Below are positions 26,316 to 35,940 of a DNA stretch of 64,000 nt, in pieces; the stretch's first letter is position 1, and every line of letters starts with the position of its first letter. Origin of the DNA: Candidatus Zixiibacteriota bacterium (GTDB lineage Bacteria; Zixibacteria; MSB-5A5; GN15; JACZUZ01). A model generated the notes under the pieces. The model was not told the DNA's origin and did not search any database. It saw only the letters and a program-made list of their open reading frames with translations. The translations under genes were made by a program, and so were the position numbers. The stretch is taken from the NCBI GenBank assembly GCA_024280835.1, contig JAJRPJ010000002.1:1-64000 (forward strand), read 5' to 3'.

Positions 26316-28448
26316 ATGAATATTGAAGCTACAAACAGTCTGGCTACCAAAGTTGAGAGTGTTACTACTCTGCGAATCGTCTCTCGTTTTGTTGTATATG
26401 TGCCATTGATTGCATTAACGCTCTTCGGCCTTGTAAGTATTCCCGCTGAAGTTGCTATGTCCAGTGAAATAGAAACGGGTATATTCTCACAAATCGAGAT
26501 TGATCTCGCGAGCTCTACTATTACACTCAATGAAGCGCAAGTCCTAAGAGTACGCGCGATTCGTGAATTAAGCTCACTACCAGAAAAATATCTTGCGATA
26601 GAGCTCGACAACCCACAATTGAGCAATCTTATAGCTGGTGGGATTTCTTCTCGTTGTGCAACAGCGACATTGCTACAGGCATGGCGAGAGATGGACGATA
26701 TGAGTTCTGCATTAAGAAGCGAATTGCAACTCCTCCAAGTTAGGCCATCAAGTCAGGTTGGATTTGATTCTCCGCTCGAGCATTTCAAATTGCACTATGA
26801 CACAATTGGTACGAATGCCGTGCCAACACTTGATAATGATGCAAGTGGTATACCTGATTTTATTGAGCGAATCGCTCTTTATGCTGATTCTAGCTGGCTG
26901 ATGCAGGTTGAGACGTTCGGCTATTTACCGCCGCCATCTGATGGTCTTGAGGGCGGAGATTCACGTTATGACATCTACTTTGAAAATATCTCCTTTTTTG
27001 GTTTTGTCCAGCCAGAACTGGTGGGGCCAGAAAGTTGGAATGATGCGATATCCTATATGGTACTCAATAACAATTTCATTGGACTCTCAGTTAACTCTGA
27101 CCCTGAAGGCAATGAGATTGGAGCCGCAAAGGCTACTGTGGCGCATGAATTTCAGCACTCCGTACAATTAGCTTATGATTTCGCTGATGAATTGTGGTTT
27201 ATGGAATCTAGCGCCACATGGATGGAGGATATGTTGTTTGACGAGGTCAATGACAACTACAACTTTTTCCCGAGTTTCCATAGCGCTCCACAAACTGCGC
27301 TGACCAAGGAACTCTCCCCACACTATTATGCGACTTTCATTTGGCCAATGTACCTGTCGCAGCGCTATGACACTTCACTGATGAGGCAAGCATGGGAAGG
27401 CGCTCGATTCAAAGATGTCATGGAGGCGCTTGCAGATTCGTTGCCGATAGTCCACGGAGTCTCTCGGGATAGCGCCTTTACAGAATTTGTCCTGTGGGCC
27501 TATCTCACAGGTCAGCGTGATGATGGCCAGCATTTCGAGGAAGCCGCTGCCTATCCTGATATGAAAATTGTCGACACGGTTTCGATTTTACCAGTCTCCA
27601 ATCTTCAGGTTGGACTTAAGCCGCAGGGCTATGGTAGCTCTTTTGTCCGTTTTATTCCCATTGGTGATTCTGGGACTTTGCAACTATCATTCCAAGGGAA
27701 CCTAAGTCGCAATTGGAGGGCGACAGTCGTGGCAACCCGTGGCGCCAACGATCATGATGTCTTCAATATCGCATTAGACAGTTCCCAATTTGGGACCTTG
27801 TTGATTTCGCAATTTGAACAATACTCAGAGGTGACTTTAATAGGAATAAACCTGACAGCCTATAGTGTTTCCGCTGAGTTCTCATATTCTGGTGAAATAA
27901 TTTCTGGGGCCGCTGTCGCTGGAGTTGCTGTTACAGACACAATCGCCTACACGCTGCGCGATAATCACGTTGGCTACCGTTTTACTAATTTTGGGATAAA
28001 CACAGATTCGTTTGTAGTCAGCGCTTCCGATAGCGCTGGGTGGGGCGCTTCGGTAATTGGACCGACACTTATATCTTTGGCGGCAGGGGCCGATACGACA
28101 GTGGTGGTTTCGGTGATTCCGCCAGCTGGTGTTTTGCCAGGGGCGAGTTCGGCGGTAATTGTGAAAGTCATTTCGCAAGTGAATTCAAGCGCGAAAGATT
28201 CTGTAGTTATTAACCAAGTAGTCAGCATATACCGAGGCGACTCCAATTGGGACGGAAAAGTCAATATCGCCGATGTAACCTATTTGATTTCATGGATATT
28301 CACTGGTGGCTCTGGTCCAGTTCCTGAATGGATTGCTGGTGACGCCACCTGCGATGGTGTCGTGAATATTGCTGATATTACTTATCTAATAGGTGTTATC
28401 TTTCAAGGCTTATCTTTTCCTGTCTGCAATGTAGTAGATCCCCTCTGA
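26316..28448 (+). CDS. Paralogous MXAN_6640-like metalloprotease with dockerin-like tail
   Basis: 710 residues. The catalytic domain matches the preceding protein in order: LEHFKLHYDTIGTNAVPT, DNDASGIPDFIE, zinc motif HEFQH at about 277-281, then LWFMESSATWMED. An extra Ig-like beta domain (~residues 530-630, GYRFTNFGINTDSFVVSA...) separates it from the C-terminal dockerin-like pair (GDSNWDGKVNIADVTYLI, GDATCDGVVNIADITYLI). The hydrophobic signal is about 28 residues in (VVYVPLIALTLFGLVSI). It lies 58 bases after its paralogue, a tandem duplication with domain gain. Confidence 0.88.
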   Translation: MNIEATNSLATKVESVTTLRIVSRFVVYVPLIALTLFGLVSIPAEVAMSSEIETGIFSQIEIDLASSTITLNEAQVLRVRAIRELSSLPEKYLAIELDNPQLSNLIAGGISSRCATATLLQAWREMDDMSSALRSELQLLQVRPSSQVGFDSPLEHFKLHYDTIGTNAVPTLDNDASGIPDFIERIALYADSSWLMQVETFGYLPPPSDGLEGGDSRYDIYFENISFFGFVQPELVGPESWNDAISYMVLNNNFIGLSVNSDPEGNEIGAAKATVAHEFQHSVQLAYDFADELWFMESSATWMEDMLFDEVNDNYNFFPSFHSAPQTALTKELSPHYYATFIWPMYLSQRYDTSLMRQAWEGARFKDVMEALADSLPIVHGVSRDSAFTEFVLWAYLTGQRDDGQHFEEAAAYPDMKIVDTVSILPVSNLQVGLKPQGYGSSFVRFIPIGDSGTLQLSFQGNLSRNWRATVVATRGANDHDVFNIALDSSQFGTLLISQFEQYSEVTLIGINLTAYSVSAEFSYSGEIISGAAVAGVAVTDTIAYTLRDNHVGYRFTNFGINTDSFVVSASDSAGWGASVIGPTLISLAAGADTTVVVSVIPPAGVLPGASSAVIVKVISQVNSSAKDSVVINQVVSIYRGDSNWDGKVNIADVTYLISWIFTGGSGPVPEWIAGDATCDGVVNIADITYLIGVIFQGLSFPVCNVVDPL

Positions 28449-28679
28449 TTCAGTTTTTCGCTTCTAGTCAATAAACAAACTTGACATATATCAAACTAGT
28501 TCACTAACTTAGCGACAATCTCAGGGCAGTGGAGCCTCTGCGTTAGGTATTGGCGTAGAGAATAAGCTGTTTCTGGATTTGATTTGGGAGAACGTCCACA
28601 GTCGTTCTCGGGAAGTATGTGCCTCACCGTCAGCCCAGCAGGCACAGAACCGTAACCATTCACACCAAGGAGGGGGAGA

Positions 28680-28985
28680 ATGGAATCAAATTTTGAATCG
28701 CGGATATTGCTCTGCGCATCTTGCAATGAGGAATTCGCTTTCACTGTCGAAGCGCAGGACTACTTCGCCCAAAAAGGATTAGTTGATGATCCGCAAATGT
28801 GCAAGAGTTGCTACACCGAATCAAAACGCGGGAAGCGATCTCAGAGCGCTGAGCAAAACTCTTCTCATGGAGAGGTTGATAATAATCGAATTGCATCAAA
28901 CGCTGGCAATTCAATCAATGGTAATTCAATCAACGGTAATTCATTCAATGGGAATTCCGGTTCTAATGGGAAAAACGTTAAGTAG
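28680..28985 (+). CDS. Zinc-ribbon protein with Asn/Gly/Ser repeat tail
   Basis: 101 residues. The N-terminal half is a probable zinc-binding domain of the zf-trcl type: LLCASCNEEFAFTVEAQDYF followed by GLVDDPQMCKSCY, i.e. two CxxC pairs. The tail is a low-complexity NSINGNS-like repeat encoded by a 15-base tandem repeat. A very strong ribosome site (AAGGAGGGGG) sits just before ATG. Likely an abundant small cytoplasmic protein, function unknown. Its stop lies inside the downstream hairpin. Confidence 0.85.
   Translation: MESNFESRILLCASCNEEFAFTVEAQDYFAQKGLVDDPQMCKSCYTESKRGKRSQSAEQNSSHGEVDNNRIASNAGNSINGNSINGNSFNGNSGSNGKNVK
28905..28958 (+). repeat. 15-base tandem repeat inside zinc-ribbon gene
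   Basis: Three and a half copies of GGTAATTCAATCAAT-like units starting at 28905, 28920, 28935 and 28950. They encode the N-S-I-N-G repeat, so copy-number change would keep the frame. Confidence 0.85.
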
Positions 28986-29015
28986 CGCCTTCGAATCAAG
29001 GCGCTACTTAACGTT
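28974..29015. terminator. 18-bp hairpin terminator
   Basis: Perfect arms 28974-28991 and 28998-29015 (AACGTTAAGTAGCGCCTT and its complement) with loop CGAATC. The zinc-ribbon stop codon is within the left arm. No long T-run, but it lies between convergent genes and could act both ways. Confidence 0.6.
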
Positions 29016-29089
29016 AAGTTTCAGGACATTATTGCGTTGTGCTGAGCTAGCTTTTTCTAGTCAATACTGCAATTTATCTCAAGAGAGAC

Positions 29090-30883
29090 TTACTTCAAGA
29101 GAGACATTTTCTTGCTCTCTTGATTGTCTTCAGTGACTACTTCATAGAAGTAAATACCTGAGGCAACTACAGCTCCCGAACTGTTTGTCCCATCCCAAGT
29201 AACCGTGTGCGCGCCTTGTGACAAAGCGCCATCAGCTATTACATCAACAATTTGTCCCAAGACGTTATAAACAGTTACTGTCACTTGCGTACTCTTGGGC
29301 AGGTCGAAACTGATTGTCGTACTTGGATTGAATGGATTCGGATAGTTTTGTCCCAGCGAAAACTGCTCAGGCAAGAATGGTTTTGGGTCCTCATCACCAA
29401 GTCCCGCAAGCAGTGAAACCGAGAAATCCGCATACATCGTATCAGCGGAGGCGCCAATATTGGAGACTGCCACAAAAGTCGTTGTTCCTGAATATGAATT
29501 AGAATTGGGCGTAGAGATTGGGGAGAAGAAAGTCGCCCCAGTTCCTGTTGAGAATGGATCTGCCACGCTACCCAAATCCACTTTTTTGTCGAGATTCCAC
29601 AAACCATCGGCTTGCTCAAGCGCCACTTTGTAATGTCCTGAGCCAGTGTTTCCAGGGTACCATTCGTTAGTGTTGCCGCTTTGCGAATTGTCGATATGCC
29701 AAACGAGAATTCCCGAAGCAGGCAAGTATGAATCGTAGCCAGTTTTCTGTCTATTGGTAACTAGGAAATACTCACTACCTACCGCACCGCCATTCCAGAG
29801 ACGATAGATATTATCGCCGCTATTGACACTAGGAATTGCGCTGGCGCTAGTGTTGGTTGTAATATTGGTCGCAGTTGCGAAGCCCATGTCAATTCGGCTC
29901 CAAGCATCAGGGTGTGCAGGGGATGCGCCCAAATTGCCTGGCCCATTCCAAGAGCCACTGGCCATTAATGACCAACGTCCAAGCCCCCATGAAGAATTGT
30001 CGGTGTCATACAAATCAGGTAGGCCGAATCCATGCCCCAATTCATGAGCGTAAACCCCGATTGTCAAATCGCCAGGCGACATCCAGTATTCTGGTTGGAT
30101 CGTATAATCAGAAATGGTCACACCATCTTTGAGGCGGGGCGTTATACCCCATTTGTGTGACCAGATGTCGGTGGAAGCGCCTGTGAATTCTGCCCCCGAA
30201 CCAGCGTGAATGATAATCAGAACATCCACAGTTCCATTGCCGTCATTGTCATAGACCGAGAAATTAACAAGGCCATCAACTTGATCCACCAAATCTTCAC
30301 ATAATTTCTGCGAGTTTTGTGGGTAGGCGCCTGTGCCGTTTTGGTTATTGACATAGTATGAGTAGGTCTTTGGAGCTCGATTCCAACCTAGCGTTGAAGG
30401 GAGATTCACTGTTACTAAGTCAAGTTGACCGTATGAAATCTCAGAATAGTAATCATGAACAGAACCGCTAGCAGTAGAAAACAGCATTGTATCAAAAAAT
30501 GGAGTGGTGACATTTGAACCATTGTCACTAAAGTCCACGAGTATAGCCAAGGCGCGGAAAGTTGTAACTACCGCAGGTGAGCCGCTGGCGTTATTATTGC
30601 CGCTGGCGTTTCGTAGGGCTTGCACACGGCGCATAGCAGTTTTTACAGCATTAACCTTTGCTGGTGAACAGACACCTTTGGCGTGGAGAGCCTCTAGGTT
30701 TTCCATGAACGGCGGCTTGGCGATTTCACCAGCGTCGATTCTGGCTTTTAGCTGCGGACTAGGCGGAGCGGCGCTAGTTTCAGCGCTTGAGAGGAGTAGC
30801 GCTCCCAGAGCCAGAACCGAACCGAAAAACAGAGCGGCTGTGTTGTGGAAGAATATTCGTGTCTTTGAATTGGCGCGATGCAT
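29090..30883 (-). CDS. M6-family (immune inhibitor A-like) secreted metalloprotease with type IX-style sorting domain
   Basis: 597 residues. Signal peptide to about residue 38. The M6 catalytic domain contains ALAILVDFSDNGSN, YYSEISYGQL and the zinc motif HELGHGFGLPDLYD at about residue 280, followed by WSLMASG. The last ~85 residues are a sorting domain: LGQNYPNPFNPSTTISFDLP, VYNVLGQIV, WDGTNSSGAVVASGIYFYEV. It degrades extracellular proteins after export. Third gene of a minus-strand run with the lipoprotein and porin-like genes. Confidence 0.93.
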   Translation of the reverse strand: MHRANSKTRIFFHNTAALFFGSVLALGALLLSSAETSAAPPSPQLKARIDAGEIAKPPFMENLEALHAKGVCSPAKVNAVKTAMRRVQALRNASGNNNASGSPAVVTTFRALAILVDFSDNGSNVTTPFFDTMLFSTASGSVHDYYSEISYGQLDLVTVNLPSTLGWNRAPKTYSYYVNNQNGTGAYPQNSQKLCEDLVDQVDGLVNFSVYDNDGNGTVDVLIIIHAGSGAEFTGASTDIWSHKWGITPRLKDGVTISDYTIQPEYWMSPGDLTIGVYAHELGHGFGLPDLYDTDNSSWGLGRWSLMASGSWNGPGNLGASPAHPDAWSRIDMGFATATNITTNTSASAIPSVNSGDNIYRLWNGGAVGSEYFLVTNRQKTGYDSYLPASGILVWHIDNSQSGNTNEWYPGNTGSGHYKVALEQADGLWNLDKKVDLGSVADPFSTGTGATFFSPISTPNSNSYSGTTTFVAVSNIGASADTMYADFSVSLLAGLGDEDPKPFLPEQFSLGQNYPNPFNPSTTISFDLPKSTQVTVTVYNVLGQIVDVIADGALSQGAHTVTWDGTNSSGAVVASGIYFYEVVTEDNQESKKMSLLK

Positions 30884-30942
30884 TATTGTTTCCCCTTACT
30901 TTGTAGCCTTGAAAATATTTCGTTCATTCCTTCGAACAACTT

Positions 30943-32238
30943 TTAGAAATTCAGTCCCGCTGATAATGCGAATTGCGCGCCCTTATTGGACGAAGCGCTG
31001 GTTCCGCCTGTTGTCATTACTGCCGCATCGATATAGAGGAGCGGAATACGAATTCCTGTACCTACAGCCAGTTGGGAGCCGTGACGACCACCAAAGCTGT
31101 AGCCTGCGCGAAGTGGCAGGAAGCCGACTAATGAATACTCAGCTCCAAGTGAAATCTGAGGCTTTGACGATGCTCCAGGCGCACGTTTGAAACCCTGTTC
31201 CCAATCAAGCGCCCAGATAAACTTGCCGGATGTTTTGGCGATTCCTGCGCGAATTGTAGAAGGCAATCCAGACTTAAAGCTGGCGATAGGACGACTAAAA
31301 TCGCTAGAGATAACAGCCGAATCGCTTGAGTTGTTGATGTTCAAAGAATCAAATGAAAATGTGTAGCCTTGCTCTTGTGGGTTCTTATCCCAATTGATTG
31401 AGCTGGCGAAGTTCTTGAAGTTTAGGCCAACGGTGTAACTCTTGCTAAGGTCAAGCGCTACCCCCAAATCAACTGCATAACCCGAGCCGCCCTCTGCGGT
31501 GCGGGCGCTGATTTCGCCGTCACCTGTAAAGCCAGTGGAAAGAGTTGCCGCAGTTGCGTCAATCTTCGTTACATCCGCAAAGTAGAGGCCTTTGATATAG
31601 TGAGCGGTTAAGCCTACAGCTAACTGGCGGTTGCCATGCGTATAAATTGGTGTGCCGAATGAAAAGTCAGCTGAACCATATGACCAACCTGAGCCATACA
31701 TCCCATTCAAAGAAATCGTGTCGCCGAAGCTGTTACCGTAGAGCAAGGTCTCAAGCACGTCATGGCCAAGGTTTGCTTCACTGGCGGCGAAGCCAGTCAT
31801 GTTGAAAGAAAACTTACTGAAAGAAACTCCCATGGCGCTGGCTTCGGCATCCGCAGAAATTATCAATCCTTCAAGAGGGACTTTGTTAAGAATGTCCTGC
31901 TTGTCGTTGTCAGTTAAGAATGAGCCAGTGTAATTATTATAGTCCGCTAGTGAGAAACTATTATTGCTGGCATTCAAGCCAACGCCCGCTAGCAGGATTT
32001 CTGTTTGGCGGTGTGTTACTAAACCTAGGTTAGCTGGATTGTAGTACGACGCCGATGCTCCACTGGCCAATCCAACATGTGCGCCTGCCATTCCTGCGCT
32101 ACGTGCGATTGAAAATCCTGCCGCCTGAATCGTCGAAGCGCTCATAAGTAAGCTAAGAACCATGCCTACACTAAGGACAAGTGTCAGAGCTACTGAGACT
32201 TTCGCTTCACTATTGTTATGTATACTTTTAAGTTTCAT
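30943..32238 (-). CDS. Outer-membrane beta-barrel protein (PorV/DUF5723-like)
   Basis: 431 residues. A signal peptide is followed by FSIARSAGMAGAHVGLASGASASYYNPANL, the start pattern of FadL/PorV-type barrels in the FCB group, then alternating strands to a terminal Phe (FALSAGLNF). The middle contains VDLGVALDLSKSYTVGLNFKN and FGGRHGSQLAVGTGIRI. PorV-like proteins act in type IX secretion or as transport pores; the exact role is open. It begins 12 bases after the upstream lipoprotein gene ends, so the two are co-transcribed. Confidence 0.8.
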   Translation of the reverse strand: MKLKSIHNNSEAKVSVALTLVLSVGMVLSLLMSASTIQAAGFSIARSAGMAGAHVGLASGASASYYNPANLGLVTHRQTEILLAGVGLNASNNSFSLADYNNYTGSFLTDNDKQDILNKVPLEGLIISADAEASAMGVSFSKFSFNMTGFAASEANLGHDVLETLLYGNSFGDTISLNGMYGSGWSYGSADFSFGTPIYTHGNRQLAVGLTAHYIKGLYFADVTKIDATAATLSTGFTGDGEISARTAEGGSGYAVDLGVALDLSKSYTVGLNFKNFASSINWDKNPQEQGYTFSFDSLNINNSSDSAVISSDFSRPIASFKSGLPSTIRAGIAKTSGKFIWALDWEQGFKRAPGASSKPQISLGAEYSLVGFLPLRAGYSFGGRHGSQLAVGTGIRIPLLYIDAAVMTTGGTSASSNKGAQFALSAGLNF

Positions 32239-32250
32239 GTCTATTTCACC

Positions 32251-34287
32251 TTAGAAGTTATCGTTGACCAGGTATTCGATGATGACATGCGCTTTGACAT
32301 CTACGAAGTCTGCGCCGACAAATCGAATTGGTTGTCCGCCTGTGCTAGCGATTGTCAACAATTCGCCAATGTAAAGTTGGCTATTCTTGAGGACTTGCAC
32401 GTCAGCGCTGTCTATGATGGTGACTGATGCCGTTATAGTTGAGGTTGTGGTAATGCCGGATCCGTCAACCTGTCCTGGCAGAACAGTTATAGGGCCGATT
32501 GTCACTTCGGGCGCAGAATACAAAGTCGCTGAGTCGCTTGAAAGAAGCAGAACCAATGACAATCCTGTCGGCAGATGATTTGTGACGGTTGCGTTGAGTG
32601 TTGCGGTTTGTAAGTGATTGGTGATAATGTCAATGCTGGATGTGTCAACACTAGAAGATTGAATATCCAACTGAACTTCTGAGCCATTGAAAGCAACTTC
32701 AAGTGGCGAAGAAATCAGCACACGTGAAGTCACATAGTCGTTCTTAGTTATGTCAGTGACAGTGACTCCATCACCGAATGTGACTGAACCGCTAACTGTA
32801 TATGAACTCGGAATAGGATTTAAGAAGTCCGCAAGATTCGAGTTGGTAATGGTTGTTGTAATTGGCGTTGTCGGGGAACCTGCGGCAATCGTTCCAGCCA
32901 GTACAATACTCTTGCCATTTGAGCCAAGGACACTGACGTTCAAAGTCCCGCTTAGTCCTGAGGCATTATCAACCTCAAGAGTTAATGTCGCGGCGGTGAA
33001 TTGCGCTGAATCAAATCCGTTCGGGATATCAAGAGTCGCTGATATTGGCGCAAAATTGGTGGTGATAGAATTGAAGACACCTTGAACCGATGAGAATGCA
33101 ATATTGGATAGTGTGGCTGTGGCATTCAGCGAATCTGATGCGTTAATCGGTACACTATTGGGGCTCGAAGACGGCACATGAGCAATGATTTGGATGTCTA
33201 GCTCTTGCGGCGCTACAATATCAGCAGGAATAAGTGAATACCCACTAAGATCAATATTGATGATCTTGCTAGAATTGCCTAGCATTGTATCAATGATCAT
33301 TAAGGACTGTCCGCCGAGCTTCAAATCTGGAATACTGATTGTCATGTCAGTCGTCAATCCAGAGCCATTTGTCAAATCCAATCTCAACGAGCCACTTTCA
33401 AGGCTGGCATTTCTGATAATATGCGGAGAGCTGAGCCCTACTTTACTAGAGAAATTGAGTGAGATTTCAGGAATAATCGCTAAGCCACCAGAAATCGTAA
33501 TTGGGTCAGAGATAATCATTTCCATCATGATGCTCTTTCCAGATGTGCTCAAGATTGTGCCACCTGGAGTATGAGCGTGCACCTGCATGCGGAAACGATT
33601 ACCAACAGTCTTGCCGTTGAGTGGTATCACTAAAGTATCCACCGCGCCACTTGGTAGGCCGCCTACAAATTCGGCGCTACCGATAATCAGAAAAGTGGTT
33701 AAATCTACGAGCTCTACTTTGACAGTATCGAGAAAGACTCCGAGGTCATTGCGGACAACAGTCGAAACACTGCCAATTTGGAAAGTAGCGTTTTCGTAAA
33801 CACTTAAGACTGGACCATCAAAGACAACATCCAATGGAAGCGGCGGAATGACACCAGGAGGAAACGCGATTAGGTCCGTAAAGTTTACTGTGAGAGGTGG
33901 AATAGTCTCAGGCGTCAGGGTTATCAAGCCAATCACATCGCCAACAGATTGAGAGATATCCGCGACAGTCATTGAAGCATTGACACCCACAGAATCGATG
34001 TCTTCCTGAATTGAGAAGAAGGGATTACCAGCGCTGTCGAGAGTCAATGTTGGTTCGTCAATGCGTTGGATTAGCTCTGCCATATCGTAGCGACGGTCGA
34101 TGAGCGGGACAGTCAATTGTGTTGTCCAACTTGGAGCTTCTGGTTTCTTGACTGTACATTGTACAACTGACAAGAATGACACTATTACCGCCAATGAAAG
34201 AGCGACTTTTAGTCCGAGGCCGATTGCGATTCTATCGCGAAACCCCGTCCGCCCTGATTTTTTCCGTCTTTTGCGACGCTTAGCCAT
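32251..34287 (-). CDS. Large beta-rich envelope lipoprotein of unknown function
   Basis: 678 residues from the ATG at 34287, chosen because GGAAGGGA lies just upstream; a longer frame to 34320 has no ribosome site. A very basic N-terminus (MAKRRKRRKKSGRTGFRDR) precedes a hydrophobic segment ending in LSVVQC, a possible lipobox. The rest is regular beta-strand sequence with repeated patterns such as the LDLTNGSGLTTDMTISI and LEVDNASGLSGTLNVSV pairs, suggesting tandem Ig-like domains. No family recognised. It is the first gene of the run with the porin-like protein and M6 protease. Confidence 0.8.
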   Translation of the reverse strand: MAKRRKRRKKSGRTGFRDRIAIGLGLKVALSLAVIVSFLSVVQCTVKKPEAPSWTTQLTVPLIDRRYDMAELIQRIDEPTLTLDSAGNPFFSIQEDIDSVGVNASMTVADISQSVGDVIGLITLTPETIPPLTVNFTDLIAFPPGVIPPLPLDVVFDGPVLSVYENATFQIGSVSTVVRNDLGVFLDTVKVELVDLTTFLIIGSAEFVGGLPSGAVDTLVIPLNGKTVGNRFRMQVHAHTPGGTILSTSGKSIMMEMIISDPITISGGLAIIPEISLNFSSKVGLSSPHIIRNASLESGSLRLDLTNGSGLTTDMTISIPDLKLGGQSLMIIDTMLGNSSKIINIDLSGYSLIPADIVAPQELDIQIIAHVPSSSPNSVPINASDSLNATATLSNIAFSSVQGVFNSITTNFAPISATLDIPNGFDSAQFTAATLTLEVDNASGLSGTLNVSVLGSNGKSIVLAGTIAAGSPTTPITTTITNSNLADFLNPIPSSYTVSGSVTFGDGVTVTDITKNDYVTSRVLISSPLEVAFNGSEVQLDIQSSSVDTSSIDIITNHLQTATLNATVTNHLPTGLSLVLLLSSDSATLYSAPEVTIGPITVLPGQVDGSGITTTSTITASVTIIDSADVQVLKNSQLYIGELLTIASTGGQPIRFVGADFVDVKAHVIIEYLVNDNF

Positions 34288-34712
34288 GATATTCCCTTCC
34301 GTGAATACTTCGTGCTTCAAATATCTTTTGCTTCAAATACTTCATGTTCCTTGGTCCACAGCGACAGAAATTGCAAGTGGGGCGCCAAGAATAGGCTATG
34401 ACATAACGGCCTGTATGAGAGGCGGTTAGCTAGTTGAACGCAGTCTTGGGAATGCCGAAAGTATGGGAGGCAGTCAATAGGTATGGCTCTGGAGCAGGAA
34501 ATAATCAGTCGCTAACATAGAGTTTCCCGAATCGGGTTCACTAGAGTCAGGAAAGCGAATTTGGTGTGCTTGTTTTATATTGAAACAATGCTCTAGAGGG
34601 TGATGTCAATAATGTGAACGTAGGGTGCAACCAATTGACAGTACACGGCGAGAACTCTATCATGTAGGTAATAGGGCGGTATGTGTTTTTGGTGTTACTG
34701 TAGGGGATATCT
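34288..34712. other. Divergent intergenic region with 16-base tandem repeat
   Basis: 425 bases between the lipoprotein and the WYL regulator. A 16-base unit (GCTTCAAATATCTTTT / GCTTCAAATACTTCAT) is repeated at 34314-34329 and 34330-34345, close to the lipoprotein start. Nothing else recognised. Confidence 0.5.
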
Positions 34713-35657
34713 ATGAACAAGTACGAACGGCTACTGTATATTCTAAATTTGATTCGCACGCGGAAGAATCTAAACGCTAAGTCATTGGCCACTGCCTGCG
34801 ATGTAACTGAAAGAACAATCTTCCGCGACATTACATCTTTGTCTTCGGCCAAAATTCCAATTTACTACGATCGCGGCTATAAGCTACTGACTGATAACTT
34901 TCTGCCGACTTTGAACTTCAATCTCAAAGAGTTTCTCACAGCTCGAGAGGCTTTGAGGTCGACACCCTTGCGAAAGCTACCAGAATACAAACGGACGCTC
35001 AAAAGCCTTGAAGCCAAAATGGAAGCCTGTTTGGCTCCTCAAGTTCAGGAGCAGGTCAAAAGTGTCGGCAAAGAGTCTTTCTTGAAAGTTCAGGATCGGC
35101 CCTATTCCAGCCACCAATCGGCATGGTTTGAGGAACTTGAGAGGGCGACAAAAGAGCGCCGAGTTATCCAAATGTCCTATGACTCAATTGACTCAGGGGT
35201 TCGTGAAAGAGAAGTCGAACCCTGCTTTACCGTGTTTGTCAATGGGAAGTTCTATTTTGTGGGCTTTTGCCTTTGGCGTAACGAGTATCGTACTTTTCGT
35301 CTAAGTCGTATTCAAAACCTGACTGTCGTTCAACGACACTTTGGCCGCCATAAAGAAATAGACCCCAAAACCCACTTTGCGAACAGCTGGTCTATCTTCG
35401 GCGGTGAGATAATCGATGTTACGATAGAGTTCAAGGGACGTGCCGCAAGATTAGTGAAAGACGGCTCATTTTTGTCTGGCGAACAGAAAATAGTACGGCC
35501 AAATGGGAAACTTCTCTATAGGGCTCGCGTATCTGGTATGTCAGAGATAGGGCGCTGGTTATTGGGTTTTGGCGCTGATGTTACGATTATAGGACCAGAC
35601 GATCTCCGGCAATGGACTTTGGAGAGGGCCAAAGGCTTTACAGAAATGAACTCCTAG
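34713..35657 (+). CDS. WYL-domain transcriptional regulator
   Basis: 314 residues. The N-terminal HTH_11 (YERLLYILNLIRTRKNLNAK, VTERTIFRDITSL) is followed by a WYL domain (~residues 145-230: VIQMSYDSIDSGVREREVEP, GKFYFVGFCLWRNEYRTFRLSRI) and a WCX-like end. Such proteins sense nucleic-acid or nucleotide ligands and control DNA-damage, defence or metabolic genes. AGGGGAT precedes the ATG. It stands alone, upstream of a second HTH_11 regulator on the same strand. Confidence 0.92.
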   Translation: MNKYERLLYILNLIRTRKNLNAKSLATACDVTERTIFRDITSLSSAKIPIYYDRGYKLLTDNFLPTLNFNLKEFLTAREALRSTPLRKLPEYKRTLKSLEAKMEACLAPQVQEQVKSVGKESFLKVQDRPYSSHQSAWFEELERATKERRVIQMSYDSIDSGVREREVEPCFTVFVNGKFYFVGFCLWRNEYRTFRLSRIQNLTVVQRHFGRHKEIDPKTHFANSWSIFGGEIIDVTIEFKGRAARLVKDGSFLSGEQKIVRPNGKLLYRARVSGMSEIGRWLLGFGADVTIIGPDDLRQWTLERAKGFTEMNS

Positions 35658-35940
35658 AGCCCTTTTTATTTCGTATCTCGAGTTATTTTGTCCATGCTTG
35701 ATTGACATAATCGTAAATATTGTGTTATGTGAGATAGTGTACCGTGCCTAGTTCAAATGGGACTTGTACATTTCACTTAATTATCATCTTCTGAACGACG
35801 GGGGCTTAACCGATAATCAGGGATAGGGAGTATCATAACGGAACATTGTCAAGTGTGAGCACATTTGACGAATTGTGGGCAGGTGTAAACATTCGAGAAC
35901 GCGGTAGGACGCTTTCTCAAGAAAGAAGGGAGTGTGGGGC

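Noticed and set aside
28449-28679. Riboswitch in the long leader of the zinc-ribbon gene
   Set aside because: The leader has some pairing, but it did not fit the c-di-GMP consensus I compared it with, and no other known riboswitch core was recognised.
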